Below are positions 44,025-51,737 of a stretch of DNA of 64,000 bases, piece by piece. Within the stretch, counting starts at the first letter, position 1, and every line of letters begins with the position of its first letter. The notes under the pieces were generated by a model. That model did not search any database. It saw only the letters and a program-made list of their open reading frames with translations, and was not told where the DNA came from. Source of the DNA: an uncultured Clostridia bacterium (GTDB taxonomy: Bacteria; Bacillota; Clostridia; Christensenellales; Borkfalkiaceae); contig CALVUR010000002.1 of the NCBI GenBank assembly GCA_944363645.1, positions 124,001-188,000 of the forward strand, read 5' to 3'. The translations under genes and the position numbers were made by a program.

Positions 44025-44579
44025 TTATTCCTCCTCAACATATTTTAATATTAATTTAGAAGGAAAAGAATATTCGGTTATAATGTTTTCATCTATAGTA
44101 AAATTATTTATTGTTAGAAAAATCTGATTAGCTTCAGAGTCTTGTTTATTCTCTATATAATAATTAGAATTTTTAATTTCTAAAACCATAACAATAAAAG
44201 AGTTCTCACATTTAATCAAATTTGAAACATCTAATTTAATGTGATACCTATCAGTTTGATCGCCCACTTTTCCGTTATATTCAAAAGTGCAATATACACC
44301 TTCGTTTTTATCATTTTCAAAATAAAAATCAACATAAAAAGACTCATTGTTTTTTCTATTCGTTAATATGCTGCTATCTTTGTTTTCAATATTATCTTTA
44401 CTAAAATCTAAGGATATATATTTAATGTTAATTTCATTATAAAAATTAAAACTTTCACCCGAATATTCATATTTTCCTTCTTTAAAAGTAAATCTTTCTT
44501 CTTTATAACAAGAAGACAATACGAGGCTAAAAAGTAACACGCCCAATACTAAAAATAGTTTGCTAAATTTCTTTGTCAT
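44025..44579 (-). CDS. Lipoprotein of unknown function
   Basis: A 184-residue lipoprotein with signal K-F-S-K-L-F-L-V-L-G-V-L-L-F-S-L-V-L and lipobox L-S-S-C. The mature part is beta-rich and strongly A/T-biased in codon use, with no known domain. I choose the ATG at 44579 (M-T-K-K-F-S-K), nine bases after AAGGAG; the upstream TTG at 44588 overlaps that site. The last codons E-E-E-stop are also the ribosome site of the peptidase gene, so the two are translationally coupled and probably act together outside the cell. Confidence 0.65.
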   Translation of the reverse strand: MTKKFSKLFLVLGVLLFSLVLSSCYKEERFTFKEGKYEYSGESFNFYNEINIKYISLDFSKDNIENKDSSILTNRKNNESFYVDFYFENDKNEGVYCTFEYNGKVGDQTDRYHIKLDVSNLIKCENSFIVMVLEIKNSNYYIENKQDSEANQIFLTINNFTIDENIITEYSFPSKLILKYVEEE

Positions 44580-44605
44580 AAAACTCAACTCCTTTTTATA
44601 TTGTA

Positions 44606-44715
44606 TACAAAAAACTCCCTTTAGTTTTCACCTAAAGAGAGTTTGTAATTAATATTATTCATCCCTTAGGTAATTTAATCGAAAACTATCAAGGGTGTGG
44701 CAAGTCCACCACACT
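44606..44715 (-). ncRNA. Structured leader RNA with alternative hairpins
   Basis: Transcript expected from the promoter at 44719. It starts with a hairpin GTGTGG...CCACAC inside the clamp CTATCA/TGATAG (44687-44720) and ends with a terminator hairpin: ACTCTCTTTAG / CTAAAGGGAGT followed by TTTTTT, 20-odd bases before the lipoprotein ribosome site. ACCTAAGG upstream can instead pair with CTTTAGGT of the terminator arm, a switch design. I could not match it to a riboswitch class I know. Confidence 0.5.
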
Positions 44716-44718
44716 GAT

Positions 44719-44747
44719 AGTATATCAAAAAAATTATCTAATTGCAA
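44719..44747 (-). promoter_or_regulatory. Promoter of the lipoprotein/peptidase pair
   Basis: Minus strand TTGCAA (44742-44747), 17-base spacer, TATACT (44719-44724). Confidence 0.6.
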
Positions 44748-45069
44748 TTACTTTGAGTATTTTTTAATAATTAACTTTTTTTTGTTAAATGACAAAGTAA
44801 TTTAACAAATTTTATTGAACTTCTAAATAAGATAATCACTTTATATAAATATGTGAGTTTTACAATAAATTTAAATATTTTTTTTAATTGAATTTATGCA
44901 ACTATAATGTATTACATATAAAATTAGCATATTTTATAGACAATTTAGATATGTGCCAGACATTTGTGGAATCCCGACCCCAACCAAAAGGGCAAAATAC
45001 GACAGCAACCGACAGCCCCTGACAAAAAGCGACAAAAAAAGACGAATTACAACAAAAAAAGCGGAAAAG
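44748..45069. other. A/T-rich intergenic boundary
   Basis: From the promoter of the lipoprotein pair to the jag terminator. It changes abruptly near 44965 from extreme A/T-rich DNA to sequence like the rest of the window (GACAGC/ACGACA words). This may mark the right edge of the acquired segment. No gene is seen. Confidence 0.45.
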
Positions 45070-45106
45070 GTGAAAAGAAATCCTTCACCATGCGGTGAAG
45101 GATTTC
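45070..45106 (-). terminator. Terminator of the rpmH-rnpA-yidD-yidC-jag block
   Basis: Stem GAAATCCTTCACC (45077-45089), loop ATGC, complement 45094-45106. Followed on the minus strand by TTTCTTTT. Confidence 0.88.
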
Positions 45107-45142
45107 AGGGGTTGAATAATATGGTAGGAGAAGGTAGAAGAA

Positions 45143-45985
45143 TTAAATATCTTCTTCGACCTTGATAGTTGTTTTTTGGCTGTTACCAAGGAAAACAGCA
45201 CCGCCAAAGGAAGATTTAGGACGAGCGGAATTTGGTTTTCTGTTTTGGTTTTTGCCCTTTTTATCGAAGCGTTTACCGCCGTTATGGTTACGGCGATTAT
45301 CACGACGGTTATCACGGCGGTTATCACGGCGATTAGCCCTTTCCGGGCGTTTTTGTGGGTCATAACCGGCAGGGATAATTGCGATATATCTATTAGGTTC
45401 TTTGCCTTCTGAAGCGGTTGTAACGCCGTCAAAGTTGACGAGAGTTGAGTGAATGATTCTTCTTTCGAAAGGGTTCATAGGTTCTAAAACGACCTTTCTG
45501 CCCGTTTTAACAGCCTTTGCGGCGAGTTTGAGTGCGAGATTTTTTAAAGTTTCTTCACGTTTATCACGATAGCCTTCGCAATCGACGACAAGGCGTTGAT
45601 AAGTTTCGGCGTTGCTGTTATAAACGGCACTTGCCAAGCATTGGATGGAATCTAAAACTTCGCCACGGTAACCGATAAGTTGTGAAGAGTCGGTTGTGAT
45701 AAGGTTTATGACATGTTTGCCTTCGCTGTTTTGGGTAACTTCGGTTGCAACGCTTAATTTTAACTGTGTAAACAAGCCGTCTAAAAATTCAACAGCCCTT
45801 TCGATGTCGGTTTTCTTTTTTGTAATTCTTACCTTTGCGTGCTTAGTGATAATACCTAAAAAGCCTTTTTGTGGTTCTTCTAACACTTCTATATCGGCAG
45901 TTTCTTCAGTTAAGCCGAGTGTTTCTAAACCTTGTTTTACGGCGTCTTCGATGGTCTTTGCCGTAAATTCGTTTACCATATTCAT
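45143..45985 (-). CDS. jag: RNA-binding protein Jag/KhpB
   Basis: A 280-residue protein with Jag-N (E-F-T-A-K-T-I-E-D-A-V-K-Q-G-L and G-F-L-G-I), a KH domain (S-S-Q-L-I-G-Y-R-G-E-V-L-D-S-I-Q) and an R3H domain (R-I-I-H-S-T-L ... T-A-S-E-G-K-E-P-N-R). It binds RNA and influences cell division and envelope synthesis in Firmicutes. The C-terminus adds a basic tail with three to four repeats of R-R-D-N, coded by a short tandem repeat in DNA (about 45290-45340). Its place after yidC is the standard order near the origin. Confidence 0.92.
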   Translation of the reverse strand: MNMVNEFTAKTIEDAVKQGLETLGLTEETADIEVLEEPQKGFLGIITKHAKVRITKKKTDIERAVEFLDGLFTQLKLSVATEVTQNSEGKHVINLITTDSSQLIGYRGEVLDSIQCLASAVYNSNAETYQRLVVDCEGYRDKREETLKNLALKLAAKAVKTGRKVVLEPMNPFERRIIHSTLVNFDGVTTASEGKEPNRYIAIIPAGYDPQKRPERANRRDNRRDNRRDNRRNHNGGKRFDKKGKNQNRKPNSARPKSSFGGAVFLGNSQKTTIKVEEDI

Positions 45986-46204
45986 TTACTGTTTTCTCCT
46001 AAGGTTGATAAAAAATTGTACTTTTAAAAAATGCTTTTTTAGTAAGCAAGCGGTTTTAACTTTTCTTTTACGCCCTAAAAAGGTTAAATCGCCATAAATT
46101 TTGCCGTAACTTGCCAAAAATAGGCTTAAAATCGCCTTTTAATGGGTGCAAAACTGTTTGGCAAAAGTGAAAAAAAGTCAACCGCAATTAAAATAACCGC
46201 AACA

Positions 46205-46225
46205 AAAAACAATGAAAAAGTGGGG
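46205..46225 (+). repeat. Partial palindromic element
   Basis: AAAAAGTGGGGTTATTTTTT resembles the left arm and half core of the family. It lies beside the yidC stop codon. Confidence 0.4.
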
Positions 46226-47638
46226 TTATTTTTTCTTGTTATTTACCTGTGAATTACTTTTACGGAAACGTTTATCTTTTTGGGACTCGTCTTCCGCAAG
46301 TTTTTTGGCGAATCTAATTTCCACAAGTTTGTTTATAAGAATTGTGCCTAAAGTGGAAAGGACTGAACTGACCACCATATAAAGCGAGAAAGAAGCGGTA
46401 TAGATAAATGCGAAGATACCGAACATAACGGGCATCATCCACATCATCATCTTGTTTGTTGAGGCTGCTGCGCCGTCAACTGACTGCAATTCTAACTGGG
46501 CTTTTTGCGTTCTGTTTGAGATTATGGTTGATAAAAACATGATACCGATTGACAAAATAACCAAAATTAAGTAGCCGTTTGGTTGTGCTTTTTCGTCTTG
46601 AAGGGCGAAAGTGAGTTCGGCATAACTTGAATCTTCCATATTGATACCGGCGTTGACAGCCTTACAGCCTTGACGGATGGTAAAGTTGTATTCGCTGAAA
46701 GAATTTTTAACGGGGTGTTTCCAAGGAAGGTCTTCTACCCAAATATTTTTTACCCACAAAAATGAAGGAACGTTTGCACGGTAAAAATCGGCTGAAGCCT
46801 GTCTTGCGACAGTTTTTACTTCTAAAATCTTTTCTTGACAGATGTCTGAAAAGACCTTGTTTGTAACCGTTTGATTGATAAATTCGTCAGTGGCATCGGC
46901 AGAGTAATTTTCACGACTGAACACATATGTTGAACCGCTTGCGACGATTTCTTTGCCGACGGTAACGCCTTCATAGCCTTGTTCGTTTAAACCTTTTACA
47001 TAGGCAGCAAATTTATTGATATCTACCGTCAAATAATTGTTAAAACCGGTTGTTTCGTCTACCGTTTTTGAGACGCCGGCGTCTGATATGATTTGCTCGG
47101 TAATAATCTTGTCTTGGTTGATGTAATACTCGTTACCTACCTTTAAAACTAAATCGCTATCGTAAGTTTCGTTATATGTGTCAACAGCGGTGTTATAACT
47201 GTTTGCCATACCGCTTATAAGTTGCAAGTTGGCGTAATTAGAATAGTTTGAAAACTGGTTGATGACAATAAAGAAAATTACCAGCGTTAAAATGGTTGGT
47301 AGGCACGTGGAAAAGGCTGAATAGCCTTCTTTTTTGTAAAGTGATTGAATTTTTAAGTTGTACTGTTCTTTGTTGTTTGCGTACTGGCGTTGAAGTTTTT
47401 CAAGTTGAGGACGCATTCTTTCCATTTTTAAGTTGTTTTTCTTCATAGACACCCTTGACCAAATGTCTGCTGGCAAGGTTATCAACTTTAAAATGATTGT
47501 AAATACGATTACGCCAAGCCCCATGTTGGGCAAACTTTCAACAAGCCATCTAATAAAGTTACCTATAAAATTTAGGTTGTATGGGTTGTCGAAAACGGGC
47601 ATCGTTTCGATGATTGTAGACGCTAAAAAGTTAAACAT
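46226..47638 (-). CDS. yidC: Membrane protein insertase YidC with large extracellular insertion
   Basis: Inserts and folds inner-membrane proteins, alone or with Sec. Conserved parts are the first helix G-L-G-V-I-V-F-T-I-I-L-K-L-I-T-L-P, the coiled cytoplasmic loop (R-P-Q-L-E-K-L-Q-R-Q-Y-A-N-N-K-E), the second helix (T-C-L-P-T-I-L-T-L-V-I-F-F-I-V-I) and the last pair (M-M-W-M-M-P-V-M-F-G-I-F). At 470 residues it is much longer than the usual 250-290 of Gram-positives. The extra about 200 residues (about 135-340) sit between the second and third core helices, so they are outside the cell. Downstream of yidD as usual. Confidence 0.93.
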   Translation of the reverse strand: MFNFLASTIIETMPVFDNPYNLNFIGNFIRWLVESLPNMGLGVIVFTIILKLITLPADIWSRVSMKKNNLKMERMRPQLEKLQRQYANNKEQYNLKIQSLYKKEGYSAFSTCLPTILTLVIFFIVINQFSNYSNYANLQLISGMANSYNTAVDTYNETYDSDLVLKVGNEYYINQDKIITEQIISDAGVSKTVDETTGFNNYLTVDINKFAAYVKGLNEQGYEGVTVGKEIVASGSTYVFSRENYSADATDEFINQTVTNKVFSDICQEKILEVKTVARQASADFYRANVPSFLWVKNIWVEDLPWKHPVKNSFSEYNFTIRQGCKAVNAGINMEDSSYAELTFALQDEKAQPNGYLILVILSIGIMFLSTIISNRTQKAQLELQSVDGAAASTNKMMMWMMPVMFGIFAFIYTASFSLYMVVSSVLSTLGTILINKLVEIRFAKKLAEDESQKDKRFRKSNSQVNNKKK

Positions 47639-47832
47639 AATTAGTCCTTATAATAATTTGATAGAAAAAATGACGGACACGTATAACTTTATATACGATT
47701 TCCGTCAACAAAAAGGGCAAAAGTGTGCCAAAATTTTAGACTACGCCACCGAAAAAAGTGGGTAATTACCAAAAAAATGGCAAAATACGCCTAAATAAAG
47801 AAAATTAAATATAAAACTTAAGTTTTTTAGAT

Positions 47833-48072
47833 TTATATAAGCCATTTCACGACATCTTTACTGTCGGGAACAGGATCAAAACCGCCTTTTGAGAACGGAT
47901 TGCACCTTAAAAGCCTTCTTATAATCAAAAAAATTGCAACAAAAAAGGAACGTTTTTTTAATGCCTCGATAGCATACTCACTACAGGTCGGTGTGAAACA
48001 ACAACTTGTCCTTAAATTTGGCGATATATTCTTCTTGTAAAATAATAGCAACTTTAAAAGTAATTTCTTCAC
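47833..48072 (-). CDS. yidD: Membrane protein insertion efficiency factor YidD
   Basis: A 79-residue basic protein with the family signature C-C-F-T-P-T-C-S-E-Y-A-I-E-A-L and R-R-L-L-R-C-N-P-F-S-K-G-G-F-D-P-V-P. It is associated with the membrane and helps YidC-dependent insertion. Four bases from rnpA; the normal gene order is intact. GTGAAG-type spacing upstream is weak, as expected for coupled translation. Confidence 0.95.
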   Translation of the reverse strand: MKKLLLKLLLFYKKNISPNLRTSCCFTPTCSEYAIEALKKRSFFVAIFLIIRRLLRCNPFSKGGFDPVPDSKDVVKWLI

Positions 48073-48076
48073 TTGA

Positions 48077-48400
48077 TTATAAGAGATTTTCTTTTTTTAA
48101 TAAAAAACTGACGGATTTGGCGATTGAAGCGAATTCGTAACTGTCGCTTACCCTTGGGACAAATACTATAAGCGCATCCTTTTTTATGCTTTTTATAAGC
48201 GGTATATACGATGCCCTTAAAAGCCTTTTTATGCGGTTGCGTACCACAGCGTTACCGTGTTTTTTACTGACTGAAACACCAATTTTTGTATTACCCGTCT
48301 TTAAGACGTAATAATACATGGATAAATTTGCGGTGCTTGCCCTTTTGCCTTTGTTGAAAACAAGGTCAAAGTCGTGTTGATTTTTTAATCTATTTTCCAA
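48077..48400 (-). CDS. rnpA: Ribonuclease P protein component
   Basis: A 107-residue basic protein that binds RNase P RNA for tRNA 5' maturation. The diagnostic R-N-R box is in S-K-K-H-G-N-A-V-V-R-N-R-I-K-R-L-L-R. The frame begins with TTG (48398-48400), coding M-E-N-R-L-K-N, five bases after the rpmH stop; no better ATG exists before the conserved Q-H-D-F. The TTG start may keep rnpA below rpmH in output. Confidence 0.94.
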   Translation of the reverse strand: MENRLKNQHDFDLVFNKGKRASTANLSMYYYVLKTGNTKIGVSVSKKHGNAVVRNRIKRLLRASYIPLIKSIKKDALIVFVPRVSDSYEFASIAKSVSFLLKKENLL

Positions 48401-48405
48401 GCTAA

Positions 48406-48540
48406 TTATGCGGAAAGTTTATGACGACCTTTCGCTCTCCTTCTCTTTAAAACGTTTCTACCTGACTTTGAAGCCATTCTCTTTCTAAAGCCGTGTACTT
48501 TTGATCTTTGTCTTTTTTTAGGTTGGTAAGTTCTTTTCAT
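48406..48540 (-). CDS. rpmH: 50S ribosomal protein L34 (bL34)
   Basis: A 44-residue protein too short for most ORF lists: [14 protein letters not shown], then [16 protein letters not shown] and [12 protein letters not shown]. This is the complete L34 signature. GGAGA lies eight bases before the ATG. First gene of the rpmH-rnpA-yidD-yidC-jag block. Confidence 0.97.
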   Translation of the reverse strand: MKRTYQPKKRQRSKVHGFRKRMASKSGRNVLKRRRAKGRHKLSA

Positions 48541-48655
48541 GATATCTCTCCGTTTCGCAATTTTGCGTTATTTTTCTTTTTTCGCTTACGCTATCAACAT
48601 TTAAGTAATTTTCGGCAATGCAAAATTTTGCCCGTTTAAAAACATAAGCCTAAAC

Positions 48656-48684
48656 ATTTTATGTTATTTTTTGTGTTTTGTCAA
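48656..48684 (-). promoter_or_regulatory. Promoter of rpmH-rnpA
   Basis: Minus strand TTGACA (48679-48684), 17-base spacer, TAAAAT (48656-48661). Confidence 0.72.
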
Positions 48685-48789
48685 CCTTTTTTTGCGGTCA
48701 AACTAATTTTATAATAATTATTATATATATTTGCAGTAAATTTTTGGGCTTTTTGCCACCTATTTATACAATTATGCCATATCTTATTT

Positions 48790-49893
48790 TTAAGCGGACA
48801 TTCTTACCGGCAAGATAAGGTAAAGGTATTCTTCGTCAGAGTAAGGTTTGATTACGCACGGTGCGATTGGCGAATTTAAGTTGAAGTTTACATACTCGTC
48901 ATCGATAACCCTTAATGCGTCCATAAGGTATTTTGAGTTGAATGCGATAAGTAAATCTTTACCTTCTAAATTGATAATAAGATTTTCTTTAACGTTACCC
49001 ATTTCGGAATCGGAAGATACGTCAACATAGTTTTCTTTAATATCAAACTTGATGATATTCTTCATGACCTTTGCAACGATTGAAGCCCTTTCGATTGAAG
49101 AGTATAAAAGGTTTTTGTTTACCCTGAATACTGTAACGAATTCCGTTGGGATAATGCGTTTGTAGTCGATATATTCGCCTTCTAAAAGCCTTGTTAAAAA
49201 TACCGTGCTATCAACGTTTATCATAAGTGAGTTGTCCTGAATAACAACGGTTACGTACTCGTCATCCTTTTCTAAAAGCCTTGTAATTTCAACAAGCGCG
49301 CGTGAAGGAACGATTGCACGGATGTCGTTTGTGGCTTCCCTTACCGACTTTTTGCATACTGCAAGCCTAAACCCGTCAAGGGCAACGCAAGTCAATGTAT
49401 CGCCAGAAAGTTCTAACAAACAGCCCTTTAAAATGGGGCGTGAATCGTCTTGTGAGCAAGCGAAACTTGTTTTATTGATGATATCTTTGAAACTTTTTTG
49501 GTTGATTACGAAAGAATTTCTGTTGATATCCTTTTTAATTATTGGGTAACTGTCCGCAGACAAGCATTGAATGAAGCCTTCTGATGCGGAATACGTGATT
49601 TTAAGTCTGCCGTCGTCGCCAACGAAAAGTTCGATGTCGTCTTCGCCTTCCAACTTTTTAACAAAGTCGGCAAAAAGTCTGCCGGGGACAACGATGTCGC
49701 CTTCTTGATACGTTTCAGCGTTGATGGTTTTTTCGATAGCGATTTCCATATCGGTGGCTGTCAAAATTAAACTATCACCCTTAATAGATAACTTTATACC
49801 TTCTAAAAGTTGGTTAGGTGATTTTGTACTTATTGCCTTTGATACCTTATTTACGGCTGCAGATAACTCTGACCCTTTGACGATTGTTTTCAT
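48790..49893 (-). CDS. dnaN: DNA polymerase III beta subunit (sliding clamp)
   Basis: A 367-residue ring-forming processivity factor. The three-domain repeat architecture is complete; landmarks include F-I-Q-C-L-S-A-D-S-Y-P, K-G-C-L-L-E-L-S-G-D-T-L-T-C-V-A-L-D-G-F-R-L-A and the C-terminal Y-L-I-L-P-V-R-M. The start ATG at 49893 has AAGGGG upstream. In most Firmicutes dnaA precedes dnaN; here a non-coding region with DnaA boxes does, and dnaA is not in the window. Confidence 0.97.
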   Translation of the reverse strand: MKTIVKGSELSAAVNKVSKAISTKSPNQLLEGIKLSIKGDSLILTATDMEIAIEKTINAETYQEGDIVVPGRLFADFVKKLEGEDDIELFVGDDGRLKITYSASEGFIQCLSADSYPIIKKDINRNSFVINQKSFKDIINKTSFACSQDDSRPILKGCLLELSGDTLTCVALDGFRLAVCKKSVREATNDIRAIVPSRALVEITRLLEKDDEYVTVVIQDNSLMINVDSTVFLTRLLEGEYIDYKRIIPTEFVTVFRVNKNLLYSSIERASIVAKVMKNIIKFDIKENYVDVSSDSEMGNVKENLIINLEGKDLLIAFNSKYLMDALRVIDDEYVNFNLNSPIAPCVIKPYSDEEYLYLILPVRMSA

Positions 49894-49980
49894 AGCGTCC
49901 CCTTTCTTGATAATAATTTTTTTTATTTATTTTTTAATAGTATAAGTAGTAGTGTGATGTGGAATTGTTAAAAAAAGTTT

Positions 49981-50440
49981 GAATGACACAAAATGTGTGC
50001 TGTCATGCCAAATTTTTCGGCTTTTTTTGCAAATTTTGCTGTGGATAGGCTGTTAAAAAGTGTGTGAATAACTTGTTAGTAACTATTTTTTCGGTGGATA
50101 ACTTAAATTTTCACCACCCAATTTCCACTAAAAAAAGCCGTTTAAACCTTTAAAAACTTTTAAAAACAGTTTTTTTACGGCGTAAAAACTTACTTAAATA
50201 TAATAAAGTAACTTAACACGCATGTGTACACTTATATATTATAAATAAAAATATAGTTAAAAGCAACCATTTATGACATTTTTTCGGGCTATTTTTTTTG
50301 AACTTTATTTTTTTCGCACAATTTTCATGTTGAATTTTGCCAAATTTAAAAGACTTTTACACAAAAACTAAACCAAAATTCTACATTATCCACACCAAGC
50401 GTTAAAGTTTATGCCCATAAACTGTTGATAAACATGTAAA
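49981..50440. other. Candidate chromosomal replication origin (oriC)
   Basis: This 600-base non-coding gap between dnaN and rsmG has five DnaA-box-like sites: TGTGGATAG (50040-50048), TGTGAATAA (50063-50071), GGTGGATAA (50093-50101), a perfect TTATCCACA (50386-50394) and TGTTGATAA (50423-50431). Three point one way on the left and two frame an A/T-rich stretch (50105-50380) suitable for unwinding. Gene orientation diverges here: dnaN and the L34 block run left, rsmG runs right. Neighbours are typical for a Firmicute origin. Confidence 0.75.
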
Positions 50441-50453
50441 TTTATGGTACAAT
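50425..50453 (+). promoter_or_regulatory. Promoter of rsmG, overlapping a DnaA box
   Basis: TTGATA (50425-50430), 17-base spacer, TACAAT (50448-50453). The -35 box is part of the DnaA-like site TGTTGATAA. Confidence 0.6.
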
Positions 50454-50495
50454 TAAAATGCTTTTTTAATAAGGAATTTTAAGGTTTTTAATTTT

Positions 50496-51179
50496 ATGGA
50501 ACTAATTTACAAACTGCTTGATAATTGCAAAAATGTTGATAACTTTGTGGAATTCTTCCGCTTTTTTGTGGATAGCGCAAAGCAGTTTAATTTGACAAGT
50601 ATCACCGACGAAAAAGATGTTTGCGTAAAGCATTTTTTAGATAGTTTACAAGGCGAGCAGTTTTTTGATAAAGATAGCACGGTTTTAGAAATTGGTTCGG
50701 GCGGGGGCTTTCCTTCTGTGCCACTTAAAATTGAAAGAAGCGATTTAAAATTTACCCTTATTGAAGCCACACAAAAAAAGTGCAATTATTTAAACCAAGT
50801 AAAATCACTTTTATCATTTAACGACTTTACCGTGATAAACGGGCGGTGCGAAGAACTTGCGCACGACCAAAATTTGCGTGCAAGTTTTGACTTTGCCTGC
50901 GCAAGGGCTGTTGCAAGCCTTAACGTTTTAGTTGAGTATCTTATCCCCTTTTTAAAGGTGGGCGGTAAGGCAATTTGTTATAAGGGCAGTAACTATTTGG
51001 CGGAAATTGAAAACGCACAAAATGCACTTTTAAAACTTGATGCAAAAGTAAGTTTTATAAAAGAGTATGATTTGGGCGAAGATTACGGCAAGCATGCGAT
51101 TGTCGTAATTGAAAAATTGAAAGACACCAAAAGCATTTATCCACGCCATCAATCTAAAATAGGAAAGTCGCCCTTATGA
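50496..51179 (+). CDS. rsmG: 16S rRNA m7G527 methyltransferase RsmG
   Basis: Methylates G527 of 16S rRNA with S-adenosylmethionine. The SAM-binding loop is V-L-E-I-G-S-G-G-G-F-P (about residues 63-73), with the family's K-H-F-L-D-S upstream and A-C-A-R-A-V-A-S-L motif later. Its place near the origin is usual, though mnmE and mnmG, which commonly precede it, are absent here. The stop overlaps the next ATG by four bases (ATGA). Confidence 0.94.
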   Translation: MELIYKLLDNCKNVDNFVEFFRFFVDSAKQFNLTSITDEKDVCVKHFLDSLQGEQFFDKDSTVLEIGSGGGFPSVPLKIERSDLKFTLIEATQKKCNYLNQVKSLLSFNDFTVINGRCEELAHDQNLRASFDFACARAVASLNVLVEYLIPFLKVGGKAICYKGSNYLAEIENAQNALLKLDAKVSFIKEYDLGEDYGKHAIVVIEKLKDTKSIYPRHQSKIGKSPL

Positions 51180-51634
51180 TTAACCCAAAAACGACTTGCG
51201 CCTTTTCAGGACATCGCTTTTTACCCAGCGATTTTAACACGGAAAACCTTGAAAAGTTGGTCTATAAGTCGATTAACGACGGTTTTGACACTTTTTTGTG
51301 CGGTATGGCTTTGGGCTTTGATACCCTTTGCTTTCAACTTTTAGAAAAGATAAGAAAGACGGAAAATATAAAAATTATTGCGTGCGTGCCGTGCAATACG
51401 CAGTCTAAATATTTTAACCAAGCCCAAAAAAAGGAATACGAAAGAATGCTTAATACTGCCGACGAAGTCATATATACTTCACAAATTTATTTTGACGGCT
51501 GTATGAAAGTTAGAAATGAATTTATGGTGGATAGTAGCAGTAGACTTATCTGTTATTTAACCCACCGCCGTGGCGGAACTTTTAGCACAGTAAGTTACGC
51601 ACGCAAAAATCAAATTGAGATTTTTTATGTGTAA
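51176..51634 (+). CDS. SLOG-superfamily protein (DUF1273/YpsA-like)
   Basis: A 152-residue Rossmann-like protein. S-G-H-R near the N-terminus, G-M-A-L-G-F-D in the middle and the R-R-G-G-T near the end match the DUF1273 type of the SLOG superfamily (nucleotide-binding; some members work in stress responses or in defence). YpsA of Bacillus influences cell division and resistance to oxidative stress. It is translationally coupled to rsmG by an ATGA overlap, so it is in the same transcript. Confidence 0.75.
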   Translation: MINPKTTCAFSGHRFLPSDFNTENLEKLVYKSINDGFDTFLCGMALGFDTLCFQLLEKIRKTENIKIIACVPCNTQSKYFNQAQKKEYERMLNTADEVIYTSQIYFDGCMKVRNEFMVDSSSRLICYLTHRRGGTFSTVSYARKNQIEIFYV

Positions 51635-51737
51635 AATGGCAAAACCTTTAATTTGAAAAATACAAATTTTTGTGCATTAGAAAACTTTACCGATTTTAAA
51701 ATTGGTTACTAACTTTAAAATTTAAAAAGGAGTAAAA

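Noticed and set aside
44590..44720. T-box or preQ1/SAM/c-di-GMP riboswitch
   Set aside because: No T-box sequence and none of the conserved cores I know; kept only as an unclassified leader.
44880..45060. Possible tRNA or attachment site at the edge of the island
   Set aside because: No cloverleaf or T-arm GTTCRA motif and no repeated att-like sequence; no integrase nearby.
48541..48655. A second oriC between rpmH and dnaN
   Set aside because: No DnaA boxes there; only the rpmH promoter and leader.
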